From DASXUG01 sp036504995 (GTDB lineage: Bacteria; Pseudomonadota; Gammaproteobacteria; Burkholderiales; Methylophilaceae), in NCBI GenBank assembly GCA_036504995.1, contig DASXUG010000001.1:1-64000 (forward strand): 64,000 nucleotides of DNA, given 5' to 3'. Shown in pieces: positions 17,766-25,976 of the stretch; positions within the stretch are counted from its first letter, which is position 1, and the number at the start of each line of letters is the position of its first letter. The translations under genes and the position numbers were made by a program. The notes beneath the pieces were generated by a model. That model was not told where the DNA came from. It ran no database searches and was given only the letters and a program-made list of their open reading frames with translations.

Positions 17766-17789
17766 AACAAGGCCTTTCGAGGCCTTGTT
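17766..17789. terminator. Hairpin between uvrA and the HDOD gene, probably bidirectional
   Basis: AACAAGGCCT (17766-17775) and AGGCCTTGTT (17780-17789) form a 10-bp perfect stem closed by the stable tetraloop TTCG. It lies between convergent genes. The T tracts on both sides are poor, so termination strength is uncertain. Confidence 0.65.
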
Positions 17790-17808
17790 GTGTTGTTAGG
17801 CGCAGATG

Positions 17809-18636
17809 TTAAATAAAGCTATCTGCTTCTACCACAAATCTTTTGTACGATTCGATGCGGTCTATCCACTCAATGCGGTCAAAGTTCAGGGCTTTGATGA
17901 TCTCGGTGTTAATTGTCTCGGCGATATGTTTTGCGTCCTGATTTAGTTCTAAGCCAAAAGCAATGTGGGCTGCCATATAGACTACAGGCGCCAGTTCACA
18001 GGCCTTGGGGTTGAGCGGATCAGCGTAGTAGCGAATCACACGTTGAATTTCTTCTGGAAAATTCCAGCGTTTGGCTAATTCTTCCCCTACTTGACAGTGA
18101 TCAATGCCAAGCGTGGCATTTTCAACCGATTTTCGTTCTAGTACGCTTTGTCCTCGGCACATTTCTTCAATATCCTTGCCCCCTGTCGGGAACACGATAT
18201 GAATTAAAAGTTGACCAATGCTATGCATTAATGCGGCAACATAGGCAGTTTCAGTTGGTTTTTTTTGTACTTTGCAAATATCACGCGCAATGCTTGCTGT
18301 GATCAAGCTGTGACGCCAAAAGCGATTCATGTCTAGGTTGGGAATAGTTTTAAATGCACCAGTGACGCCTGAAGCGATTACCAGTGTGCGTAAACTGCTT
18401 ACGCCAATAAGAGAAATGGCGTCATTTAAGTTATTTACCTTGCGACTTAACCCGTAATATGAGGAGTTAGATAACCGCAAAACTTTGGCTGAGATGACTT
18501 GATCAAGATTGATTTTTTCAACCACATCTTTTAAGTCTACCTCTTCATTATTCAGCATTTGTATCACTTCTTGCACCACTTTGGGCATCATGGGCAAGTT
18601 GTTTACAGATTGAAAGAAATTGTCGATTACATTCAT
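17809..18636 (-). CDS. HDOD-domain signal protein
   Basis: A 275-residue protein almost entirely made of an HDOD domain, starting at LPMMPKVVQEVIQML and running through VISAKVLRLSNSSYYGL and AISLIGVSSLRTLV. HDOD is related to HD phosphohydrolases but lacks a full metal-binding HD set, and members usually act in signalling rather than hydrolysis. GAGGAT just before the ATG supports the start. No partner is apparent: it is convergent with uvrA and 110 bases downstream of mtgA. Confidence 0.87.
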   Translation of the reverse strand: MNVIDNFFQSVNNLPMMPKVVQEVIQMLNNEEVDLKDVVEKINLDQVISAKVLRLSNSSYYGLSRKVNNLNDAISLIGVSSLRTLVIASGVTGAFKTIPNLDMNRFWRHSLITASIARDICKVQKKPTETAYVAALMHSIGQLLIHIVFPTGGKDIEEMCRGQSVLERKSVENATLGIDHCQVGEELAKRWNFPEEIQRVIRYYADPLNPKACELAPVVYMAAHIAFGLELNQDAKHIAETINTEIIKALNFDRIEWIDRIESYKRFVVEADSFI

Positions 18637-18746
18637 AATATCCTCAGCATTTTTTAGGCGGTTGTGATGTTGGGTGCTTCTGTTTCATAGATGCTTTGAT
18701 CATACGCAAAGTATGAAAAAACAAACGCGAGAATAAATGGTGAAAA

Positions 18747-19439
18747 CTAGGGTATCTCTGAAGAAGGCATTCTTTGTACGATAATGCTGGTTTTGCGCAG
18801 TAGGCCTTTAGCGCTTTGGTGTGCATCATAAAACCTAGGGTTGGGCACCATTGCAGCGAGTTTTGCCGCTTGACTTGCACTTAATTGACTAGCGCTGACC
18901 TTGAAGTAATGACGGGCCGCTGCTTCTGCTCCAAACACGCCATTACCCCATTCGATCACGTTTAGATAAATCTCAAAAATGCGGCGTTTTGTCATCATCT
19001 TTTCGAGCATCATCGTGATAGCTGCCTCTTCTGCTTTGCGCCAAGGAGTACGTTTGGTGGATAAAAACAAATTTTTTGCTAGCTGCTGACTAATGGTTGA
19101 GCCCCCAGCCACAATTTTGCCTTTTTTCAGGTTTTTGTCCCATGCTTTTTGTATGCCATCCCAATCAAACCCTTCGTGGTCAACAAATTTAGCATCTTCT
19201 GATGCGATTAAGGCACGCTTAAGGTTGTTTGAGATTCTGGGATACTCCACCCATTGGTGTTTCAGTTCTGCTTCAGGGTGATCTTGTTGTAGCACTGCCA
19301 AGCGGTCTTCCATAAATGCGCTAGTGGCGGGGTTGTGTTTTACCCACCAGCAAATGTGCGCAAATATCCAGATTTGATAGAGCACCATTGCTGCAAGTAG
19401 CCAGAGCAGGGCTCGGCGTACGATTTGACCAACACTCAT
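18747..19439 (-). CDS. mtgA: Monofunctional peptidoglycan glycosyltransferase
   Basis: A 230-residue family GT51 enzyme with an N-terminal membrane anchor (about residues 9-32). It has the glycosyltransferase motifs ASEDAKFVDHEGFDWDGI (catalytic Glu in EDAKF), GGSTISQQLAKNLFLS and KRRIFEIYLNVIEWGNGVFG. It polymerises lipid II into glycan strands in the periplasm without a transpeptidase domain. Its ATG overlaps the aroE stop by four bases, so translation is coupled; the aroE-mtgA pairing is a common betaproteobacterial arrangement. Confidence 0.95.
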   Translation of the reverse strand: MSVGQIVRRALLWLLAAMVLYQIWIFAHICWWVKHNPATSAFMEDRLAVLQQDHPEAELKHQWVEYPRISNNLKRALIASEDAKFVDHEGFDWDGIQKAWDKNLKKGKIVAGGSTISQQLAKNLFLSTKRTPWRKAEEAAITMMLEKMMTKRRIFEIYLNVIEWGNGVFGAEAAARHYFKVSASQLSASQAAKLAAMVPNPRFYDAHQSAKGLLRKTSIIVQRMPSSEIP

Positions 19440-20272
19440 GTGCGCAACTGTTGAATGACTGGAGTTGTGTCAGGGCGCACGCCATGCCAGATATAAAAGG
19501 CGGCGGCGGCTTGTTCTACCAGCATACCTAAACCATCTGCAAACTTTATGTTTTTGTTACTAGATTCAGCTAACGTTTTAAACTTTGTCTGACGACCATA
19601 CATCATATCGTATGCCAGAGCACCATGCGCAAAGTTGTTGCTACTGATGCCTTCAGGTAAGTCGTCAGTAAGGCCTGTTGAGGTTGCGTTGATGACAACA
19701 TCGAATGCGGCTAGCTCAGCATACTCAATTGCCATCACTTGGGAAAAAGTATTTGTGGAAAATGCTTGCGCCAGTTTTACCGCTTTATCATGGGTACGGT
19801 TGGCCACTGTGAGTTTGGCGCCAGCCGCGAGTAACGGTAATACCACGCCATAAGCCGCACCGCCAGCGCCCATTAGTAAAACATTTTTTTCCGTAAGGGA
19901 AACCTTGAGGTTGCTTTGTATATCTGTGACCAGCCCGACGCCATCGGTATTGTCGCCTGAAATTTTACTATCCGAAAAAGTAAGTGTATTCACTGCGCCA
20001 GCACTTTTTGCATAGTTGCTAATGGCGCCATTATTCAAATCGCGAGTACACAGATCAAATGCTTGGAACTTAAATGGAACGGTTACATTTGCACCAGAAT
20101 AGCCCTCATTTATCAGTGCTTGTACCGCTTGCTCAAAACCACCCTCTGAAATATTTGCAAGCCGCTTGTTATACTCAAGCGAAATTCCAAATTGGTGCGC
20201 AAATGCTTGGTGAATTTGTGGTGATTTACTATGCTCAACAGGGTTACCAATCACCGCGAAACGCTTTGTCAT
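19436..20272 (-). CDS. aroE: Shikimate dehydrogenase
   Basis: A 278-residue AroE that reduces 3-dehydroshikimate to shikimate with NADPH. Visible motifs are VIGNPVEHSKSPQIHQAF at the N-terminus (shikimate site), NVTVPFK (catalytic Lys), GDNTDGVG, the nucleotide loop GAGGAAYGV and VANRTHDKA (NADP preference). It overlaps the rhodanese gene stop by one base and mtgA by four, forming a tight rhodanese-aroE-mtgA operon. aroK and aroB lie 15 kb away. Confidence 0.97.
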   Translation of the reverse strand: MTKRFAVIGNPVEHSKSPQIHQAFAHQFGISLEYNKRLANISEGGFEQAVQALINEGYSGANVTVPFKFQAFDLCTRDLNNGAISNYAKSAGAVNTLTFSDSKISGDNTDGVGLVTDIQSNLKVSLTEKNVLLMGAGGAAYGVVLPLLAAGAKLTVANRTHDKAVKLAQAFSTNTFSQVMAIEYAELAAFDVVINATSTGLTDDLPEGISSNNFAHGALAYDMMYGRQTKFKTLAESSNKNIKFADGLGMLVEQAAAAFYIWHGVRPDTTPVIQQLRT

Positions 20273-20727
20273 TAGGCATTAGTCCAAGGTAAATTTGCTT
20301 TTTTCCAGCCGTTAATGGTGCAACGTTGTTTGGTGTCAGGTGTAGATTCGCCTTCAAAACCCTCTAACATATTGTAGGCTTCGGTAAAGCCCAGTTTTGC
20401 GGCTAAAGTGGCGGCATTATGCGAGCGACCACCCGTTCTGCACATGAAAATAATGACGGCTTCTTGATCTAACTGCATTTTAATTTGAGAACTAAAATCT
20501 GGGTTTGCCACCATGCCTGGATAAAACGCCCATTCGATGTGCGTTGCTTGCGGTACTCTGCCAACTAGCTCTAGTTCTGCACGACTACGAACATCTACCA
20601 GTTTGGCAGCTTGCGTGAGTTGAGTGACTTGGTGAGCCTCTTGCGGTGTTAATGCGCCAGCATAGGGTAAGTTGTTGTCTAGGGCACGTTGTTTCGCACG
20701 TTGTAAAATATGACCGAGTGTTTCCAT
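20272..20727 (-). CDS. Rhodanese-like domain protein
   Basis: About 151 residues from ATG 20727, chosen because GAGAGG lies a few bases upstream; an in-frame TTG at 20748 would precede the ribosome site. A single rhodanese domain covers most of the protein (VDVRSRAELELVGRVPQATHI) with the active-site loop FMCRTGGRSHNAA, so Cys is present. Such proteins carry sulfane sulfur, and the exact acceptor is unknown. It is the first gene of the rhodanese-aroE-mtgA operon and divergent from glnA. Confidence 0.88.
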   Translation of the reverse strand: METLGHILQRAKQRALDNNLPYAGALTPQEAHQVTQLTQAAKLVDVRSRAELELVGRVPQATHIEWAFYPGMVANPDFSSQIKMQLDQEAVIIFMCRTGGRSHNAATLAAKLGFTEAYNMLEGFEGESTPDTKQRCTINGWKKANLPWTNA

Positions 20728-20853
20728 GGGGTACCTCTCTACTTTCAATTATTTTTTATTACGTAAAATGTTTAACGTATTTTATGCGCCTAATGCTAAT
20801 TATTCACCAGACCAAATGCAAAGTATAGCTGGATTAAGTGGTGAATGCTTGAA

Positions 20854-20870
20854 TGCACCATTTTGGACAT
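20854..20870 (+). promoter_or_regulatory. Predicted NtrC-binding site 1 (glnA)
   Basis: TGCACCATTTTGGACAT: the left half matches the NtrC half-site TGCACCA exactly, while the right half matches TGG and then diverges. Its centre lies 31 bases before that of site 2, about three helical turns, like the paired sites of enteric glnA. Confidence 0.6.
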
Positions 20871-20884
20871 ATTTGAATAATTAG

Positions 20885-20901
20885 AGCACTTATATGGTGC
20901 A
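20885..20901 (+). promoter_or_regulatory. Predicted NtrC-binding site 2 (glnA)
   Basis: AGCACTTATATGGTGCA compares with TGCACCA-N3-TGGTGCA: the right half is perfect and the left has three mismatches. It is centred about 106 bases upstream of the expected glnA start of transcription, a normal enhancer distance. Confidence 0.68.
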
Positions 20902-20972
20902 TTAGGTTTGTATTTTCTTTTGTAACATTATGTGTAAAAATGATAATCCAGCGTTTAACAAGCCCGTATTAA

Positions 20973-20988
20973 TGGCATGTTTCATGCT
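20973..20988 (+). promoter_or_regulatory. Predicted sigma54 (-24/-12) promoter of glnA
   Basis: TGGCATGTTTCATGCT has the invariant GG (20974-20975) and GC (20986-20987) separated by exactly ten bases, close to TGGCACG-N4-TTGCA. With the two NtrC sites upstream it makes a complete nitrogen-regulated promoter, and transcription would begin near 20999. Confidence 0.75.
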
Positions 20989-21093
20989 AGCTTATTTTGT
21001 CTTAAGTTTTATTTTGAGCCTATTATTGACTTAGCATTGCAATAATCTCAAGTTTTTAACTTATTCTTTTTCGTGCATCCAAGGGAGAATCAA

Positions 21094-22503
21094 ATGGCAG
21101 TAGCCGACGTAATGAAGATGGTCAAAGAAAACGACATTAAGTTTGTCGATTTTCGTTTTACAGACACACGTGGCAAAGAGCAACACGTCACAGTGCCTGT
21201 TTCAGCTTTTAATGAAGATAAATTCACTGAAGGTCACGCTTTTGATGGTTCTTCAATCGCTGGTTGGAAAGGTATTCAAGCTTCTGACATGCAATTGATG
21301 CCTGATGCAGAAACTGCAAATATTGACCCATTCATGGATGAGCCAACACTGATTTTGACTTGTGACGTTGTTGATCCAACAGACGGTAAAGGCTACGACC
21401 GTGACCCACGTAGCTTGGCAAAGCGTGCAGAAGCTTATTTAAAATCAAGTGGTTTGGGTGATACGGCTTACTTTGGTCCTGAACCAGAATTCTTCATTTT
21501 TGATTCCATTAACTGGTCAGTTGACATGAGCGGTAGCTCAGTAAAAATCAACTCAGAAGAGGCTGCTTGGTCTTCAGCTGAAAAATTTGAAGGTGGTAAC
21601 ACAGGTCACCGCCCAGGCATTAAAGGCGGCTATTTCCCAGTGCCTCCAGTCGATTCATTGCAAGACGTACGTTCAGCAATGTGTTTAACATTAGAAGCGA
21701 TGGGTGTGCCTGTTGAAGTGCATCACCATGAAGTTGCAACGGCTGGGCAATGTGAAATCGGTACACAATTCAGCACATTAGTGCAACGCGCCGACTGGAC
21801 ACAAATCCTTAAATACGTTGTATTGAATACAGCGCACGCTTACGGTAAAACAGCGACCTTTATGCCTAAACCAATGTTTGGCGATAATGGTTCTGGTATG
21901 CACGTTCACCAATCCGTATGGAAAGATGGTAAAAACCTATTTGCAGGTAACGGCTATGCTGGTTTGAGCGACTTTGCCTTGTACTACATCGGCGGTATCA
22001 TCAAGCACGCACGTGCTTTGAATGCAATTACCAACCCAGGTACAAACTCATACAAACGCTTGGTGCCACATTATGAAGCGCCAGTGAAATTAGCTTATTC
22101 TGCTAAAAACCGTTCTGCTTCTATCCGTATCCCATTTGTACATTCTGATAAAGCACGCCGTGTTGAAGCGCGCTTCCCAGACCCAATTGCTAACCCATAC
22201 TTGGCATTCTCTGCATTGCTCATGGCTGGTTTAGATGGTGTACAAAACAAGATTCACCCAGGCGAGCCAGCAACGAAAGACTTGTACCATTTGCCTCCAG
22301 AAGAAGATGCATTGATTCCAACCGTTTGTTCTTCATTAGAGCAAGCGCTTGAGTACTTGGATAAAGACCGCGAGTTCTTAACACGTGGCGGCGTTTTCTC
22401 TGAGGACTGGATTGACGCCTATATTGCATTGAAAATGGAAGAAGTTACCAAGTTACGTCAAACCCCACACCCAGTGGAGTTTGGTTTGTACTACAGCTGC
22501 TAA
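21094..22503 (+). CDS. glnA: Glutamine synthetase type I
   Basis: A 469-residue GSI-beta enzyme that makes glutamine from glutamate, ammonia and ATP. ATG 21094 was chosen because GGGAG lies about 9 bases before it and MAVADVMKM matches the family start; an in-frame GTG at 21073 is unlikely. Motifs include FDGSSIAGW, the metal/ATP site GPEPEFF, KPMFGDNGSGMHVHQS, NPGTNSYKRLVP and the adenylylation-loop tyrosine in DLYHLPPEE. Activity is therefore probably switched off by adenylylation. The sigma54/NtrC region upstream and ntrBC downstream indicate control by nitrogen status. Confidence 0.98.
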   Translation: MAVADVMKMVKENDIKFVDFRFTDTRGKEQHVTVPVSAFNEDKFTEGHAFDGSSIAGWKGIQASDMQLMPDAETANIDPFMDEPTLILTCDVVDPTDGKGYDRDPRSLAKRAEAYLKSSGLGDTAYFGPEPEFFIFDSINWSVDMSGSSVKINSEEAAWSSAEKFEGGNTGHRPGIKGGYFPVPPVDSLQDVRSAMCLTLEAMGVPVEVHHHEVATAGQCEIGTQFSTLVQRADWTQILKYVVLNTAHAYGKTATFMPKPMFGDNGSGMHVHQSVWKDGKNLFAGNGYAGLSDFALYYIGGIIKHARALNAITNPGTNSYKRLVPHYEAPVKLAYSAKNRSASIRIPFVHSDKARRVEARFPDPIANPYLAFSALLMAGLDGVQNKIHPGEPATKDLYHLPPEEDALIPTVCSSLEQALEYLDKDREFLTRGGVFSEDWIDAYIALKMEEVTKLRQTPHPVEFGLYYSC

Positions 22504-22530
22504 ACCATTGCTTAGGCATTGATTAGTTAA

Positions 22531-22554
22531 AAGGCGGGGAAACCCGCCTTTTTT
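22531..22554 (+). terminator. Intrinsic terminator after glnA
   Basis: AAGGCGGG (22531-22538) and CCCGCCTT (22543-22550) form an 8-bp stem closed by GAAA (a GNRA loop) and followed by TTTTATTGTT. Confidence 0.9.
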
Positions 22555-22658
22555 ATTGTTCGTATTTTCGTAAACGTGCTGACGTTAATTGGCAAAACTA
22601 GATTGCTAAACAATACGATAGCATTGCTTCAATTGGTAAACTCATCTAAACTGAAATT

Positions 22659-23090
22659 ATGGATAGAAGATTAATCATTATCAGCTTGAGTTTATTATTG
22701 GCAAGTAACCTTGCACATGCAGATATATACAAGTGTGCGGATGAAACTGGCCAAGTTGCTTTTGCTGATGCTAAAACGAAATCTGGCTATAGTAGCTGCA
22801 AATTAGTGTTGCGTGATGAATCTAATTCAGCCCCAATGCCTGCTGCTTCGCGTCCATCAGGTATGAAGGCAATCAACTATACAAGGTCAGCCACGCCCGC
22901 TGATTTTCCCAAGGTAGACCGACAAACACAAACCCTCCGTGATGATAAGCGCAAACAGATTCTGCTGTCAGAGCTAGAGTCAGAGCAAAAAGCGCTACAA
23001 GATGCCAAAATGCAACATTTGCTGGCTGATCTTGATTCTCACGAAAAAAATATTGGGTTATTGCAAAAAGAGTTGAGCGCATTTAGATAG
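22659..23090 (+). CDS. DUF4124-type exported protein
   Basis: A 143-residue protein with a signal peptide (about 1-21, ending NLAHA). The short DUF4124 motif follows at once (DIYKCADETGQVAFAD with a later Cys in YSSCKLV), then a Pro/Ser linker and a charged C-terminal half rich in Lys, Gln and Glu that should form a coiled coil. Function is unknown; the protein is presumably periplasmic. It sits between glnA and ntrB, where a small DUF4124 gene is often found in betaproteobacteria, which hints at co-expression but not at a mechanism. Confidence 0.78.
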   Translation: MDRRLIIISLSLLLASNLAHADIYKCADETGQVAFADAKTKSGYSSCKLVLRDESNSAPMPAASRPSGMKAINYTRSATPADFPKVDRQTQTLRDDKRKQILLSELESEQKALQDAKMQHLLADLDSHEKNIGLLQKELSAFR

Positions 23091-23213
23091 CCAATGCATT
23101 CAGATGGCTGGTTGTCAGATAGCGCTTTAAATTAAGTCTTTAAATTAATCGTAGTTTAATAATGCTTGTTCTGGCATTATTTTTACTGGCTTAACTTTTG
23201 CTTTAGTCCATAT

Positions 23214-24308
23214 ATGGCACATATTATACCCCCCACATTCGCTGGTCTTGAGCACTTAGCAACCGCAGTTATGCTGTTAGATGAAAAACTCACCATCACA
23301 TACGCTAACCCTGGCTTTGAAGTGCTATTTGCGATGAGCGCAAAGCAGATTACAGGCTTAAACCTTTCACAGGTTTTTCCAGGGTGCGAGATTTTATGTT
23401 CAGCCGTGGAAAATGCGATTACTAGTCACAGTCCATTTCGTGAACATGAGTTTATGATAACGACAATGCGCCAGCATTCACTGGCGGTGACTTGTGCCGT
23501 GACGCCCATTGATTCGGCCCCAGCATGTTTGTTGCTTGAGTTTCAGCAGATGGATCAGCAGCTACGAATTGCGCGCGAAGAACGTATGTTGATACAGCAA
23601 CAAGCCAATGCCGAACTATTACGTAATCTAGCGCATGAAATTCGTAACCCGCTGGGCGGCTTGCGCGGCGCTGCACAACTGCTAGAACACGAGTTGCCCA
23701 ATTTTAGCCTGCGTGAATATACGCAAGTTATCATTAAAGAGGCCGACCGACTGCAACTGTTAATGGATAGATTGCTCGTTCCGCACCGTATTCCAAAATA
23801 CGAGCCCACCAATATTCATGAGGTGTTGGAGCGTGTGCGTAGCTTATTACTGGCCGAATCGCCTAAGGGCATTACTGTGATTCGTGACTATGATACAAGC
23901 TTGCCTGAACTCATCGGTGATAGAGAAAAGCTGATACAAGCCGTGTTAAACATCGCACGTAATGCAGCGCAAGCAATGCAGGCCAATGGCCAAGAAAACA
24001 GCACAATTACTTTACGTACGCGTGCGGAACGCCAAGTGACATTAGCCAAAAAGCGCTATCGTGTGGCGATTAAGCTGCAGATTATTGATAATGGCCCAGG
24101 AGTCCCCGCTGATATTCGGGAGCGTATTTTTTACCCACTAGTCTCTGGGCGTGAGGGTGGTTCAGGTCTGGGTTTAACGTTGGCGCAAACTTTTGTCACG
24201 CAGCATCACGGTATGATTGAGTGTGAAAGCCAACCTGGGCAAACATCCTTCACTATTTTATTGCCGATAGAGGCAACTGCGATTAAAGGCTATGTAGCCA
24301 AACAATAA
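23214..24308 (+). CDS. glnL: Nitrogen regulation sensor kinase NtrB (GlnL)
   Basis: About 364 residues from ATG 23214; an upstream in-frame TTG at 23166 would add a spurious hydrophobic stretch. There is no strong ribosome site. An N-terminal PAS domain (LEHLATAVMLLDEKLTITYANP) is followed by the phospho-acceptor region NLAHEIRNPLGGLRGAAQLL and the kinase boxes ARNAAQAM (N), DNGPGVP (G1) and GGSGLGLTLA (G2). No membrane segment is present, as expected for the soluble partner of PII. It phosphorylates or dephosphorylates NtrC, encoded 264 bases downstream. Confidence 0.95.
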   Translation: MAHIIPPTFAGLEHLATAVMLLDEKLTITYANPGFEVLFAMSAKQITGLNLSQVFPGCEILCSAVENAITSHSPFREHEFMITTMRQHSLAVTCAVTPIDSAPACLLLEFQQMDQQLRIAREERMLIQQQANAELLRNLAHEIRNPLGGLRGAAQLLEHELPNFSLREYTQVIIKEADRLQLLMDRLLVPHRIPKYEPTNIHEVLERVRSLLLAESPKGITVIRDYDTSLPELIGDREKLIQAVLNIARNAAQAMQANGQENSTITLRTRAERQVTLAKKRYRVAIKLQIIDNGPGVPADIRERIFYPLVSGREGGSGLGLTLAQTFVTQHHGMIECESQPGQTSFTILLPIEATAIKGYVAKQ

Positions 24309-24368
24309 CAATATAAGTTTTTTACACTAACCAGATAAGCGATTTTTACTAACAAAACCATCAAATTT

Positions 24369-24501
24369 CGTCAATTCTCGCGAAAGCGGCGATCCAACTA
24401 GGGTGCTTGATTAAAATGGATTTCCGCCTTTCGCGTGTGAACAATCTGCTTTAGCAGGTATATTCCACGGGATAATCTTTACGGTTAAGCGGGAATGACG
24501 G
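24369..24501. repeat. Degenerate REP/MITE-like palindromic element between ntrB and ntrC
   Basis: A left arm at 24369-24396 (with core CGCGAAAGCGG then ATCCA) is mirrored by 24417-24435 (TGGATTTCCGCCTTTCGCG). A further fragment, GCGGGAATGACGG, lies at 24489-24501. The pieces resemble the widespread proteobacterial element of the type CGTCATTCCCGCGAAAGCGG / GCGGGAATGACGG, with about 53 unrelated bases inside the right arm. It is probably an old palindromic repeat insertion; its transcript could fold strongly between the two coding regions. Confidence 0.55.
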
Positions 24502-24572
24502 AATGGTGACTTTTGCAAAAGCTTCGGTATAAACGAAGCCAATATAAACAACACGAAGAAAACGGGAATACT

Positions 24573-25961
24573 ATGAAACCAATTTGGATTATTGACGACG
24601 ATAAATCGATTCGCTGGGTGTTTGAAAAAGCGCTTGCACGCACAGACATGGAATTTAAAACATTTTCCTCTGTGCCAGAAGCGATGAACGCGCTGAATAA
24701 AGAAACGCCGCAAGTGGTAGTCAGCGATATCCGTATGCCAGGGGGGTCTGGCTTGGATTTTCTGCAAGAAATCAAAAAACAATTGCCTGATGTGCCCGTG
24801 ATTATTATGACGGCATATTCTGACCTAGAAAGTGCAGTGGCAGCGTTTCAAGGTGGCGCGTTTGAATATTTAGCCAAGCCATTTGATGTGGACCAAGCGA
24901 TTGAGGTGATCCGCCGTGCGGTGGATGAGTCTACTCGGCAAACATCAGAAGCTGTCGTTGTTGAAGAAACGCCTGAGATTATTGGTCAAGCGCCCGCTAT
25001 GCAAGAGGTTTTTAGAGCCATAGGCCGCTTAAGTCGCTCACATGCTACTGTGCTTATCAATGGTGAGTCAGGTACGGGTAAGGAGCTTGTGGCGAGCGCA
25101 CTACACAAACATAGCCCACGTGCAGATAAATCATTTATCGCCATTAACACCGCCGCCATACCTAAAGATTTGCTGGAGTCTGAACTGTTTGGGCATGAGC
25201 GCGGCGCATTTACTGGCGCGCAAGCAGCAAGGCGAGGGCGCTTTGAGCAGGCCGATGGCGGAACATTATTTTTAGATGAAATTGGCGATATGCCGTCAGA
25301 TTTGCAAACGCGCCTATTACGTGTGTTGTGTGACGGTCAGTTTTATCGTGTGGGTGGGCATCACCCCGTCAAAGTAAACGTACGAATTATTGCCGCAACC
25401 CACCAAGATTTAGAAGAGCGTGTGCGCTTAGGGCTGTTCCGTGAAGACTTATTCCACCGTTTGAATGTTATTCGGCTGCGACTACCTGCACTGCGTGAGC
25501 GCAGAGAAGATGTACCGTTATTGGTTAAACACTTTTTGCAGCATAGTGCTCAAGAACTAGGCGTCGAAGCCAAACAACCTTCTGCGGCTGCCTTGCGCTT
25601 TTTGAGCAATATTAGCTGGAGCGGCAACGTGCGCCAGCTCGAAAACGTTTGTCATTGGCTCACCGTCATGGCACCAGGACAAAATATCGACGTGGCAGAT
25701 TTACCCCCTGAGCTTAAAGAAGACACCTCAAAACCAGCCAGCGCTGGGTCATGGCAACAAGCTTTAGCGGCAGATGTGGTCGATGCGCTAAATCGCGGCG
25801 AGCAAAATGTACTAGACACGCGCACCAAAGAATTTGAGAAAATTCTTATTACTAAAGCACTTCAGCATACTGGCGGGCGACGCATAGAAGCCGCAACCCA
25901 GCTAGGCTTGGGTCGCAATACATTAACGCGCAAAATTCAAGAGCTGGGGATAGACGAGTAG
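24573..25961 (+). CDS. glnG: Nitrogen regulation response regulator NtrC (GlnG)
   Basis: 462 residues from ATG 24573. The receiver domain (1-120) has the acidic pair IDDD, the phospho-acceptor Asp in VVSDIRMPGGSG and the Lys in EYLAKPFD. The central sigma54-activation domain has Walker A GESGTGKE, the GAFTGA loop that contacts sigma54 (HERGAFTGAQ) and Walker B GGTLFLDEIGD. The C-terminal Fis-type helix-turn-helix is ATQLGLGRNTLTRKIQELG. It activates promoters such as the one upstream of glnA. The separating repeat element suggests ntrC may have some promoter of its own. Confidence 0.97.
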   Translation: MKPIWIIDDDKSIRWVFEKALARTDMEFKTFSSVPEAMNALNKETPQVVVSDIRMPGGSGLDFLQEIKKQLPDVPVIIMTAYSDLESAVAAFQGGAFEYLAKPFDVDQAIEVIRRAVDESTRQTSEAVVVEETPEIIGQAPAMQEVFRAIGRLSRSHATVLINGESGTGKELVASALHKHSPRADKSFIAINTAAIPKDLLESELFGHERGAFTGAQAARRGRFEQADGGTLFLDEIGDMPSDLQTRLLRVLCDGQFYRVGGHHPVKVNVRIIAATHQDLEERVRLGLFREDLFHRLNVIRLRLPALRERREDVPLLVKHFLQHSAQELGVEAKQPSAAALRFLSNISWSGNVRQLENVCHWLTVMAPGQNIDVADLPPELKEDTSKPASAGSWQQALAADVVDALNRGEQNVLDTRTKEFEKILITKALQHTGGRRIEAATQLGLGRNTLTRKIQELGIDE

Positions 25962-25976
25962 TTGTTGGAGTGCCAT

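Noticed and set aside
18644..18880. 78-residue minus-strand frame overlapping the end of mtgA
   Set aside because: Mostly overlaps the mtgA 3' end in another frame and shows no domain, signal or ribosome site.
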